Assembly (NCBI GenBank): GCA_945873085.1
Contig: CAMCCR010000011.1
Coordinates: 1 to 33,119, forward strand
Origin: Candidatus Kuenenia stuttgartensis
Lineage (GTDB): Bacteria; Planctomycetota; Planctomycetia; Pirellulales; UBA1268
Direction of reading: 5' to 3'
DNA: 33,119 nucleotides
Below, piece after piece: positions 1-7,705 of the stretch. The translations under genes were made by a program, and so were the position numbers. How positions within the stretch are numbered: the first letter of the stretch is position 1; every line of letters begins with the position of its first letter. The notes under the pieces are model-generated. The model was not told the DNA's origin and ran no database searches. It worked only from the letters and a program-made list of their open reading frames with translations.

Positions 1-43
1 TTTTTCTCCCCGCGGGATCGCCCCCAAACCGCGGTCGCAGGGC

Positions 44-1417
44 TCACTCGGGCGCCGCCAGCGACACGCACACCAGCTCCCGGTCGTTGCGGGCGAAGAC
101 ACACTTCCCCGCGAAGGCCGGATGGCTCCAGACCACCTCGCGGCCAAAGCATTCGCCGGTCGGGGCGAGGAGATGCGTGCGGCCGAGCTCCTCGTAGCCG
201 GTGGGCGTGAGCCGGGCGAGGATCAGGTCGCCAGTCTCGCTGAACAGCCAGTGACGCTCCCCCTGGCGGACGATGAAGGCCGTGCCGTGGCGGCCGCGAC
301 GCGAGCCAAGCGTCGGCACGCCGGTCTCCCAGAGCCGATCGCCGGTGGCCAGATCGACGGCCGTCAGGAAGCCTGTCTCGCAGTCGCAGCCGTAGAGGGT
401 GTCGCCGACGATCATCGGCGTGCTGTTGGCACTCGCGATCGAGGCCTTGGCCCGGTTGCGCCACACGACCTTCGCGCCGGGGAGCTTGTCGTCGAGCCGA
501 AAGAGGGCGCCGACGTTGCCGATGCCACTGGCAAAGAGAACGCGGCCGGCCGACGTGTCGGCCACCTGCGGCGCCATGATCGACATCCCATAGCCCGGTT
601 TGAGCGGCACTGCCCAGATCGTTTTCCCGGTGGCGGGATCGAGGGCCGTGATCGTGTCGGCATCCCAGACAAGGACGTGGCGCACGCCAGCTGTCTCGAG
701 GATCGACGGCGGGGCGTAGCCCGGCTCGCTTGCCGACAGAGCCCGCCACGCCTCCTTGCCGGTGCGCCGGTCAAACGCCACGACGACACTCCCCTCGCCC
801 CCCACCATGCAGATCACGAGGTCGCCCTCGACGAGTGGATGGCTCGAGAAGCCCCAGATCGGCGTCGGGGCGCCGTAGTCGGTCTTGAAGTTCTTCTCCC
901 ACAACACCTTGCCGGTGAGGGCGTCGAGGGCATGGAGATTTCCTTCGGCGCCGAGCGCGTAGACCACGCCATCGACGACCGTCGGCGTGCACCGCGGCCC
1001 GCAGGCATACGAGACCGCATAGGGGCAGTCGTATTCGTGCCTCCAGAGGAGCCGGCCGTCGGTGGCATCAAAACAGAGCACGCGCTCCCGACCGGCAAGC
1101 TCCGTGCGCTGCGAAGGATTGTTGGCCACCGTCCCCCCGTCGCCGAGGAGGTAATCCATGAGATAGACGCGGCCATCGGCCACCGCCGGGCCGGAATAGC
1201 CGCCACCGACCTCGGCCCGCCAGCGGGCAGGAAGCCCGTCGGCAGGGAGGGCGGCGCGGATGCCGGTCTCGCGCCACTGCCCGTCACGCTCCGAGCCACG
1301 CCACTGCGGCCAATCGTCGGCCCGGCCCGGGGACATCGTCATCAGCAGGCAGGCCACAGCCCCAGAGATGGAAAGCCCGATGGCACGGAGAAGGCGACGG
1401 CGCGAGGCGATGACCAT
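44..1417 (-). CDS. Tat-exported PQQ-like beta-propeller protein
   Basis: This is a secreted WD40/PQQ-repeat propeller protein of a kind very common in planctomycetes. The chosen ATG at 1417 follows AGAGGA at good spacing. It opens MVIASRRRLLRAIG, a twin-arginine motif (SRRRLL) followed by a hydrophobic stretch and a cleavage-like GRA-DD. The mature protein begins DWPQWRG. Repeated blade motifs can be seen, for example VYALGAEGNLHALDALTGK, VVAFDRRTGKEAW, ITALDPATGKTIW and LTAVDLATGDRLWE, which are the A-x-D-x-x-T/S-G-K-x-x-W pattern of PQQ/BamB-like blades. A start at 1489 is possible but would put about 24 unconvincing residues before the signal. The recJ stop lies 62 bases upstream on the same strand, so co-transcription is likely. 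No enzymatic residues are recognisable. Family members may be quinoprotein-like or structural, and the substrate is unknown. Confidence 0.85.
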   Translation of the reverse strand: MVIASRRRLLRAIGLSISGAVACLLMTMSPGRADDWPQWRGSERDGQWRETGIRAALPADGLPARWRAEVGGGYSGPAVADGRVYLMDYLLGDGGTVANNPSQRTELAGRERVLCFDATDGRLLWRHEYDCPYAVSYACGPRCTPTVVDGVVYALGAEGNLHALDALTGKVLWEKNFKTDYGAPTPIWGFSSHPLVEGDLVICMVGGEGSVVVAFDRRTGKEAWRALSASEPGYAPPSILETAGVRHVLVWDADTITALDPATGKTIWAVPLKPGYGMSIMAPQVADTSAGRVLFASGIGNVGALFRLDDKLPGAKVVWRNRAKASIASANSTPMIVGDTLYGCDCETGFLTAVDLATGDRLWETGVPTLGSRRGRHGTAFIVRQGERHWLFSETGDLILARLTPTGYEELGRTHLLAPTGECFGREVVWSHPAFAGKCVFARNDRELVCVSLAAPE

Positions 1418-1478
1418 GGAGGGATCCTCTGGAGCTCTGGAAGCGGAGGGATGGAGTGGTGGGGAAGCGGTGGAGCGG

Positions 1479-3290
1479 TCAAAGGCCATCGGCGGCGGGG
1501 GAGGGGGAGGCTGGGGCGATCAGCGGCGGAAGCTCTTTGGTGATGTCGGGGCCGTCGGGCCGCCAGTCGACGACTTCCATCTCCGCCGTGCGGCGGCCAC
1601 GAAACTCGTTGATCTTCGGTCGGAAGGCGACGTGAAACGTTTGGCCGGGCGCGGGCAGATGAGGAAGCCACTCGGCTGCCCCCCAGGCGACGGCGCGGAT
1701 CTTCACGCCATGCTGGATGAGGGTCATGGCGACATGTCGGCCCCCCGCGCCGATCACCCGCGGCGCTTCGGTGAGCCTTACGGCAGAGGCACACAGCACC
1801 GGACGGCGATTCCCCTGGCCGAATGGGGCGAGCTTCTCGATCTGGCCGACCGTGTCGAGCGACAGGCTAGCAATCGTCGCCTCGCCATCGATCGCCACCT
1901 GGGCCAGCCGCAGTTCCTCCGGCATCCGCGTCGCCACCGCGGCGAGGAAGGCTTCCCGAAAGGCCTCGATGGCGCCGTCCTCGATTCTCAATCCCGCCGC
2001 TGCCGCATGGCCACCGCAGGTGAGGAGATGGGAGCGGCAGGCCTGGAGCGGGGCGAGGACGTCGAAGCCGGGCACGCTCCGCAGGCTCCCCGTCGCCGGC
2101 CGCCCCTGATGCTCGTCCTGGGCGATGACGACGACCGGGCGGTGGTAGCGCTCGGCAAGCCGGCCGGCGACGATCCCCACCACGCCGGCGTGCCAGCCAC
2201 GGCCGGCGAGGACCAGCGCCGGCGCGGCGACCGGATCGAAGTCGTGAGTGGCCTGCTTCGTGGCGGCGAGGAGGATGCTCCGCTCGAGGGTGTCACGCTG
2301 CTCGTTGAAGCCATGGATCACATCGGCCAATTGGAGCGCCCGGGCCTCGTCGGCAGTGGTGAGCATCTCGATTGCCAGGCCGGCCTGGCCGAGCCGCCCG
2401 GCGGCATTGAGTCGCGGCGCCAGCCGAAAGGCGACATCCTCGCTCTCGAGCGCCGACTTCTCCTGGAGCTTGGCCAGTTCCATCAGCCGCACGATCCCGG
2501 CGCCGCCGCGGAGGCGGAGGCACTCGAGGCCATGCTTGACGAGGATCCGGTTCTCGTCGAGGAGGGGCATGACGTCGGCGACGGTGCCGAGCGTTGCCAA
2601 GCCGACGGCGCGGAGGAGCATCTCCCGCAGCCGTGGCGTCACTTGCTTGGCGCCACTGGCCCGTGTGGCGATCGCCCAGGCAAGCTTGAAGGCCACCGCC
2701 GCGCCACACAGATCGCCGAAGGGATAGCCGCCTCCCGGGAGCCGGGGATGGACGAGCACCGTCGCCTCCGGGAGCGCCGGCCCGAAGCCGTGGTGATCGG
2801 TGATGATCAGATCGATCCCGAGCTCGCGGGCCACCGTCGCCTCGGCGGCGCTGGCGATCCCGCAGTCGACGGTGATCACGAGCTTCGCCCCCTTCGCCGC
2901 CAAGCTGCGGAGCGCCTCGGCGTTGAGGCCGTAGCCCTCCTCAAAGCGGTCGGGCACATACCACTCCGGCGTCGCCCCGAGGGCCTGAAGACAGCCAAAG
3001 AGGATCGCCGTGGCGCACATGCCGTCGGCATCGTAATCGCCGTAGATCACGATCCGCGTCCCGTCGCGGGCGGCGGCGAGAATCCGCTCGGCGGCGGCAG
3101 GCACCCCGGGGAGCAATTCGGGATCGCGGAGATCCTGAAGCGTGCCGGCGAGGAACGTCCGCGCCGCGGCAGCGTCGACAAGTCCCCGAGCGGCGAGCAG
3201 CCGGGCGACGATCGGCGACACGCCGGCGGCCCGCTCGAGCCCCGCCACCACCGCCGCATCCTGCGGCTGCATCCTCCAGCGTTTCGGCAC
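1479..3290 (-). CDS. recJ: Single-stranded-DNA-specific exonuclease RecJ
   Basis: RecJ is a 5'-3' ssDNA exonuclease of recombination and mismatch repair. The start is set to GTG at 3290 because AAAGGAG lies 8 bases upstream and the protein then begins MPKRWRM, like other RecJ proteins. The upstream extension to 3509 looks like read-through non-coding sequence. From this start the protein has 603 residues. DHH-phosphoesterase motifs are intact: DYDADG (85-90), VDCGI (141-145) and TDHHG (164-168). The DHHA1 part has GWHAGVVGIVAGR (365-377) and CGGH (425-428). An OB-like C-terminus includes FGQGNRRPVL. Length and order match a full, active enzyme. It is divergent from the gene at 3454. Confidence 0.96.
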   Translation of the reverse strand: MPKRWRMQPQDAAVVAGLERAAGVSPIVARLLAARGLVDAAAARTFLAGTLQDLRDPELLPGVPAAAERILAAARDGTRIVIYGDYDADGMCATAILFGCLQALGATPEWYVPDRFEEGYGLNAEALRSLAAKGAKLVITVDCGIASAAEATVARELGIDLIITDHHGFGPALPEATVLVHPRLPGGGYPFGDLCGAAVAFKLAWAIATRASGAKQVTPRLREMLLRAVGLATLGTVADVMPLLDENRILVKHGLECLRLRGGAGIVRLMELAKLQEKSALESEDVAFRLAPRLNAAGRLGQAGLAIEMLTTADEARALQLADVIHGFNEQRDTLERSILLAATKQATHDFDPVAAPALVLAGRGWHAGVVGIVAGRLAERYHRPVVVIAQDEHQGRPATGSLRSVPGFDVLAPLQACRSHLLTCGGHAAAAGLRIEDGAIEAFREAFLAAVATRMPEELRLAQVAIDGEATIASLSLDTVGQIEKLAPFGQGNRRPVLCASAVRLTEAPRVIGAGGRHVAMTLIQHGVKIRAVAWGAAEWLPHLPAPGQTFHVAFRPKINEFRGRRTAEMEVVDWRPDGPDITKELPPLIAPASPSPAADGL

Positions 3291-3338
3291 GTCGGCGGCT
3301 CCTTTCCGAGGGCGCCACCCAGGCAGGCAGCGACACGG

Positions 3339-3344
3339 AGTATA
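3339..3344 (-). promoter_or_regulatory. Candidate -10 box for recJ
   Basis: On the minus strand TATACT stands about 50 bases upstream of the recJ GTG. No good -35 hexamer is found 17 bases further upstream, so this is only a candidate sigma-70-type element. Confidence 0.4.
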
Positions 3345-3393
3345 CGCCACGCCGCCGGCGCCGATTCTGCCGACCGCCCGGCCGCCCTGCCCG

Positions 3394-3422
3394 TTGTGGG
3401 GGCGCCCGCCGGGCCGTAGATT
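3394..3422 (+). promoter_or_regulatory. Candidate sigma-70 promoter for the cysteine-cluster/hydrolase pair
   Basis: TTGTGG (3394-3399), a 17-base spacer and TAGATT (3417-3422) precede the ATG at 3454 by about 30 bases. It would drive the overlapping pair at 3454 and 3948. Spacing is ideal; the hexamers are partial matches. Confidence 0.55.
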
Positions 3423-3453
3423 GTCTCCGCCCCAGACAAAACGGAGCCCATTC

Positions 3454-3951
3454 ATGCCGGCCGTCGACACCCTCCTGCCGATCTTCGCCCCCAAGCCCCA
3501 CCGCGACACCGTCGCCGCCGATCAGGTGCTGTGCCAGTTCTGCACGGCGAAGTGCTGTCGCTACTTCGCGCTGCCGCTCGACACGCCGACGACGCGGGAG
3601 GAGTTCGAATACATCCGCTGGTTCCTCCTCCACGACCACGCCACCGTGTTCACCGAGGATGGCGAGTGGTATGTCTGCGTCCACACCGTCTGCAAGCATC
3701 TCGGCGAGGATCACCGCTGCGGAATCTACGAGACCCGTCCGCAGATCTGCCGCGAATACACGACGAAGGACTGCGAATACGAGGACGACTGGGTGTACGA
3801 CCAGTACTTCGAGACCGCCGAACAGGTCGAGGAGTACATGGATGCGGTGCTGGGGCCGGGGGGCCTCGAGGTGGGAGAGGGACGACGGAAGAAGAACCGC
3901 GGCAAGTCGATCCGTGGGCCCCGCCCCAATCCGCTCGCCATCCTCGGATGA
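3454..3951 (+). CDS. YkgJ-type cysteine-cluster protein
   Basis: This is a 165-residue protein of the YkgJ/CxxCxxxCC family (putative zinc or Fe-S binding; biochemical role unknown). The ATG at 3454 follows ACGGAG. Cysteines are C27, C30, C34 and C35 (CQFCTAKCC), then C75, C80, C89, C99 and C107, including the family pattern RCGIYETRPQICREY. A basic tail (RRKKNRGKS) follows. The reading frame is open further upstream, but that part overlaps the recJ leader and has no matching features. The stop codon overlaps the start of the next gene (ATGA at 3948-3951), so the two are translationally coupled. I infer a metal cluster from the cysteine spacing only. Confidence 0.85.
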   Translation: MPAVDTLLPIFAPKPHRDTVAADQVLCQFCTAKCCRYFALPLDTPTTREEFEYIRWFLLHDHATVFTEDGEWYVCVHTVCKHLGEDHRCGIYETRPQICREYTTKDCEYEDDWVYDQYFETAEQVEEYMDAVLGPGGLEVGEGRRKKNRGKSIRGPRPNPLAILG

Positions 3952-4853
3952 CGTCTGGTAACGACACCATGATTCCCATGCTGACGTCGACGACATTTCA
4001 CGGCGACGGTTTCACGCTGGCGGGATGGACGTCGGGAAACACCGCCCAGCCGCCGCTCCTCCTCCTCCATGGCGTGTCGCGCCGCCGGGCAACGTTCGCC
4101 CCGCTCCTTCCCTGGCTGATGCCCCGGTTTTGCGTTCGGGCCTACGACCACCGCGGGCATGGCGAGTCGGAGCGGGGTGGAGGGTATTTCGTCCGCGACT
4201 ATGCGGCCGATGCCATGCGGGTCGTCGGGAGCCTCGCGAGGCCAGTCCTTTACGGCCACTCTCTCGGAGCCCTCGTCGCCCTCCTTACCGCCGCGGCCTG
4301 CCCTGATGCGGTTGGGGCAATAGTGCTCGAAGATCCGCCGGGACCGACCTTTCTCGCCGCGGTCGATCGCAGCCCCTATGCGGCGGTGTTCGCGCTCTAC
4401 CGTGAGCATGCCGGCAGCGTGCTTCCCGTCGGCGAACTCGCCCGGAAGCTCTCGGCGGCCCCCCTTCCGGGCGATCCCGGGATGCCGACGACGACGTTCG
4501 GCGCCACGCGCGATCCGGCGAATGTCCGCTTCACGGCGTCGTGCCTGAAAGGCCTCGACCCGGCGACGATGCTCCCGCTGCTAAGCAATGCCTGGCTCGA
4601 CGGGATCGACTGGGAGGCGACGCTCCGTCGGGTTACCTGCCCGGTGCTTCTGCTCCGGGCCGATCCGGCGTGTGGCGGCATGCTCCCCGACGGTGACTTC
4701 CGACAGCTCTGCGACACGCTTGCCGATGTCACGCCGATCGACCTTCCGGGGATCGGCCACAACGCCGTCGGCCAGCAGCCCGATCTCATGCCACGCTTCG
4801 TGATCCCGTTCCTCGAATCGCTCCCGTTTGGCGATGCGGCGATGAAGTCGTAA
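3948..4853 (+). CDS. Alpha/beta-hydrolase fold enzyme
   Basis: This is a 301-residue alpha/beta hydrolase. The oxyanion-hole motif LLLHG is at 38-42, the DHRGHGES block at 67-74, and the nucleophile elbow GHSLG has Ser105. The acid is likely D239 (LLLRADPACGG) and the base H271 (GIGHNAVG). The triad therefore appears complete. The ATG at 3948 overlaps the previous stop as ATGA; ATG 3969 is an alternative start. No signal peptide is seen, so it is probably cytoplasmic. The family contains esterases, lipases, haloperoxidase-like and C-C hydrolases, and the substrate cannot be read from the sequence. Coupling to the cysteine-cluster gene suggests a shared but unknown task. Confidence 0.88.
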   Translation: MTSGNDTMIPMLTSTTFHGDGFTLAGWTSGNTAQPPLLLLHGVSRRRATFAPLLPWLMPRFCVRAYDHRGHGESERGGGYFVRDYAADAMRVVGSLARPVLYGHSLGALVALLTAAACPDAVGAIVLEDPPGPTFLAAVDRSPYAAVFALYREHAGSVLPVGELARKLSAAPLPGDPGMPTTTFGATRDPANVRFTASCLKGLDPATMLPLLSNAWLDGIDWEATLRRVTCPVLLLRADPACGGMLPDGDFRQLCDTLADVTPIDLPGIGHNAVGQQPDLMPRFVIPFLESLPFGDAAMKS

Positions 4854-4929
4854 GCTCTCCGCGGGGGGGGTGGGGCGACGCATCCGGCGGCCCAGTGTGT
4901 GGCACGGCCACTTTTTTGGAAGGAAAGAC

Positions 4930-6204
4930 ATGCGGCACGAAGCAGGCACGACGGTGATCCGTGGCGGCCGGTTGTTCGATGGCACGGGAGCCGCGGCGGT
5001 GGCTGACGCGGCGCTTGTGATCAGCGACGGCGTCGTGGCCTATGCCGGCCCGGAGGCGGCGATGCCCGCACAGCCCCAAGGCGCGCGGAGGATCGACGTC
5101 GGCGGCGGGACGATCATGCCCGGCCTCGTCGAGGCCCACTTCCATGCCACCTACTTCGACGTCGCGGCCCTCGAGGATCTCGACATCAAGTATCCGGTCG
5201 AATACGTCACCCTCCTTGCCGCCGCCAACGCCCGGCTGGCCCTCCAGTGCGGCTACACGGCGGCCCGCAGCGGCGGGAGCCTGTTCAACATCGATGTCTG
5301 GCTGAAGAAGGCCCTCGAGAACGACCTCATGACCGGCCCTCGGCTCGTCGCCAGCGGTCGCGAGATCTGCGGCGTTGGCGGGCTGATGGATTGGAATCCC
5401 GACTACCGCCGCATCGGCATGGAGGGGCTCGTACTCCTCGTCAACGGCCCCGATGAGGCCCGCGCCGCGGTTCGGAAGCTCGTCAAGGATGGCGTCGAAT
5501 GGGTGAAGACCTACCCCACAGGCGACGCTGCCGCCCCCGACGTCAACGATCACCACACCCTCTGCATGACGTTCGAGGAGATGAGCGCCGTGGTCGCGAC
5601 GGCCCACAACCACAGCCTCAAAGTGACCGGCCACTGCCGGGCCACCGAAGGGATCACCAATGCCCTCAAGGCGGGCTACGACGCGATCGAGCATGGCACG
5701 TTCATCGACAACGAGGGGCTCGAGCTCCTCCTCGCCCGCGACGTCCCCTGCGTGCCGGCGCTCTACTTCGAGAAGGTGAGCGTGGAACGCGGCCCCGAGT
5801 TCGGCCTCTCGCAGCGGGTCATCGACGGCCATCAGGAGACGCTCGACGGCGGCGCCGAGAGCGCTCGGCGGATTCTCCGGGCTGGCGGCCGGCTGGGGAT
5901 GGGGGGCGATTACGGCTTCGCCTGGAATCCCCACGGCGACTACGCCAAGGAGCTGTCGTTCTTCGTCGACTTCGTCGGGCTCTCGCCGCTCGAGGTCTTG
6001 AAGTGCGCCACGAAGACCGGCGCGGAGATCATGGGGCGGGGCCACGATCTCGGCACTCTTGAGCCGGGCAAGCTCGCCGATGTCCTCCTCGTCGACGGCG
6101 ATCCGACGACCGACATCCGCGTCCTCCAAGACCGCAGCCGCTTCATCGCCGTCATGCAGGGGGGCGTGGTGAAGGCGGGGCGGATGGTGGCGCCGGCCGG
6201 CTGA
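4930..6204 (+). CDS. Amidohydrolase of the Xaa-Pro dipeptidase/imidazolonepropionase-like group
   Basis: This is a metal-dependent amidohydrolase of 424 residues. The ATG at 4930 is preceded by GGAAGGAAAG; the open frame begins at 4870 but that part lacks features. The small N-terminal beta domain (GGRLFDGTG) leads to HFH at 70-72. Further ligands are probably K193 (VEWVKTY, the candidate carbamylated lysine), H235 (VTGHC), H255 (IEHGT) and D327 (GGDYG). This set fits the binuclear Zn subgroup that includes prolidase-like hydrolases. The C-terminal LEPGKLADVLLVDGDP is the usual closing motif. No signal peptide is seen. The substrate is unknown, and dipeptide or cyclic amide hydrolysis is only an inference from family. 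Confidence 0.9.
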   Translation: MRHEAGTTVIRGGRLFDGTGAAAVADAALVISDGVVAYAGPEAAMPAQPQGARRIDVGGGTIMPGLVEAHFHATYFDVAALEDLDIKYPVEYVTLLAAANARLALQCGYTAARSGGSLFNIDVWLKKALENDLMTGPRLVASGREICGVGGLMDWNPDYRRIGMEGLVLLVNGPDEARAAVRKLVKDGVEWVKTYPTGDAAAPDVNDHHTLCMTFEEMSAVVATAHNHSLKVTGHCRATEGITNALKAGYDAIEHGTFIDNEGLELLLARDVPCVPALYFEKVSVERGPEFGLSQRVIDGHQETLDGGAESARRILRAGGRLGMGGDYGFAWNPHGDYAKELSFFVDFVGLSPLEVLKCATKTGAEIMGRGHDLGTLEPGKLADVLLVDGDPTTDIRVLQDRSRFIAVMQGGVVKAGRMVAPAG

Positions 6205-6216
6205 TGCCCGCCCGAC

Positions 6217-6236
6217 CGGAGTGCCAAAGCGCTCCG
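6217..6236 (+). terminator. Hairpin after the amidohydrolase gene
   Basis: CGGAGTGC and GCGCTCCG form an 8-bp stem (one G-T pair) around CAAA, 13 bases after the stop at 6204. No T-run follows, so it is at best a weak terminator or RNA-stability hairpin. Confidence 0.35.
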
Positions 6237-6309
6237 CGGGTGGTGGGTGCCGATGGCTAAGCGGGGGTATAACCGGGGCCTTCCGCCGCTCCTCCCCGGA
6301 ACCTGCTCC

Positions 6310-7686
6310 GTGACCGACCCGCGCCCGCCCATCGAATCCCGCACCCTCATCGAGCCCCGCACGCTCAAGGGATTCCGCGATCATCTCCCCCCCCAGGCCC
6401 TCGCCCGGGAGGGGATCCTCGACATCGCGAGGCGCGTCTACCGCTCCTACGGCTTCGTGCCGATCGACACCCCGGCGCTTGAATACCTCGAGATCCTCAC
6501 CGGCAAGGGGAGCGACGAGACCGACAAGCAGCTCTATCGCTTCACCGACCACGGTGGCCGCGAGGTGGGGATGCGGTTCGATCTCACGATTCCGCTGGCC
6601 CGTTTCGCCGCCCAGCACATCGGCACGCTCGGGATCCCCTTCAAGCGCTACCACATGGCGACGGTGTGGCGCGGCGAGAACACGCAGCGCGGCCGCTACC
6701 GAGAGTTCATGCAGTGTGACTTCGACACGATCGGGACGACCAGCGCGCTTGCTGATCTCGAGACGGTCCTCGTCGTCCACGATCTCCTCTCGGCGATCGG
6801 CCTGAAGAGCTTCACGATCCGGGTCAACGACCGCCGGGTCCTGTCGGGGATCCTCGAGCGGCTTGGGCTCGCCGACCGTTCCACCGTCGTGCTGCGGGCG
6901 CTCGACAAGCTCGGAAAGGTGAGCCCCGAGGGAGTCGCCGCCGAGCTTGCCGGTCACGGCATCGATGCGGCGGCGAGTGCCGATCTGCTCCAGCTCGCGT
7001 CGCTCTCCGGGCCGGCCGACGCCGTCCTTGCCGCGCTCGAGCCGCTCGCCGGCGGCACGGCTCCGGGGCGGGCCGGGATCGACGCCCTGCGGGCGCTCCT
7101 CGACGGCGCGGGACAGGCTGGGGTGCCTGCCGGAAGGATCGTCATCGATCCCTCGATCGCCCGCGGCCTCGACTACTACACCGGCCTGGTGCTCGAGAGC
7201 TTTCTCGACGAGTTGCCGGCACTGGGGAGCATCTGCTCCGGCGGCCGCTACGACAATCTCGCCGGGCTGTACACGAAGCAGCACCTCCCGGGGATCGGGG
7301 CGTCGCTGGGGATCGATCGGTTGCTCGCCGGGCTCGAGGAGCTCGGCCGACTGGAAACCCGCGAGACCGCCGCCGACGTCTTCCTCGTCTACTTCGACGA
7401 AGCCCACCGCGGAGATTACCTGCGGATCGCCGCCGCTCTGCGGAGAGCGGGGATGGCGGTGGAGATGGCGGCCGAGCCGAAGCGGGTCGGTCAGCAGCTC
7501 AAAGTCGCCTCGAAGAAGGGCTTTCCGCTCGCGCTCGTCATCGGCAGCGACGAGTTCACCGCCGGCACGGCGCAGTGCAAGCGGATGCAATCGCAGCACA
7601 GCACGGTCATCGACTGGCACGGCGACGTTGCGGTGCTCGTCGCCGCGGTCGCCGTCGAACTCGCGGCCGTCCGTGCCGGGGGCTGA
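6310..7686 (+). CDS. hisS: Histidyl-tRNA synthetase
   Basis: This class II synthetase charges tRNA-His. I chose GTG 6310 (458 residues), which places the core TLKGFRDHLPPQA near the N-terminus. ATG 6253 lies upstream of a TATAAC (6268-6273) that may be the -10 box, and its extra residues look non-coding. Motif 2 reads RGENTQRGRYREF. The histidine-specific loop is ARGLDYYTG, and motif 3 is GIGASLGIDRL. A C-terminal anticodon-binding domain (VFLVYFDEAHRG onward) ends with ALVIGSDEF. The REFMQCDFD version of motif 2 resembles the archaeal/eukaryotic and Bacteroidetes-like HisRS branch more than the E. coli type. It converges on the kinase gene with only 19 bases between stops. Confidence 0.96.
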   Translation: MTDPRPPIESRTLIEPRTLKGFRDHLPPQALAREGILDIARRVYRSYGFVPIDTPALEYLEILTGKGSDETDKQLYRFTDHGGREVGMRFDLTIPLARFAAQHIGTLGIPFKRYHMATVWRGENTQRGRYREFMQCDFDTIGTTSALADLETVLVVHDLLSAIGLKSFTIRVNDRRVLSGILERLGLADRSTVVLRALDKLGKVSPEGVAAELAGHGIDAAASADLLQLASLSGPADAVLAALEPLAGGTAPGRAGIDALRALLDGAGQAGVPAGRIVIDPSIARGLDYYTGLVLESFLDELPALGSICSGGRYDNLAGLYTKQHLPGIGASLGIDRLLAGLEELGRLETRETAADVFLVYFDEAHRGDYLRIAAALRRAGMAVEMAAEPKRVGQQLKVASKKGFPLALVIGSDEFTAGTAQCKRMQSQHSTVIDWHGDVAVLVAAVAVELAAVRAGG

Positions 7687-7705
7687 CGCAAGGCGCGGCG
7701 GGCGG

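Noticed and set aside
1..43. Terminator after the PQQ-propeller gene
   Set aside because: Only a weak CCGCGG repeat at the window edge with no T-run on the transcribed side.
1260..3419. 719-codon plus-strand frame opposite recJ
   Set aside because: Shadow of recJ, whose DHH motifs and ribosome-binding site are convincing.
6253..6309. Upstream ATG start for hisS
   Set aside because: It overlaps a TATAAC -10-like box and encodes residues absent from the family; GTG 6310 fits better, though this is not proven.
4786..7620. 944-codon minus-strand open frame opposite the amidohydrolase and hisS
   Set aside because: No recognisable domain; the plus strand carries two clear enzymes with catalytic motifs.
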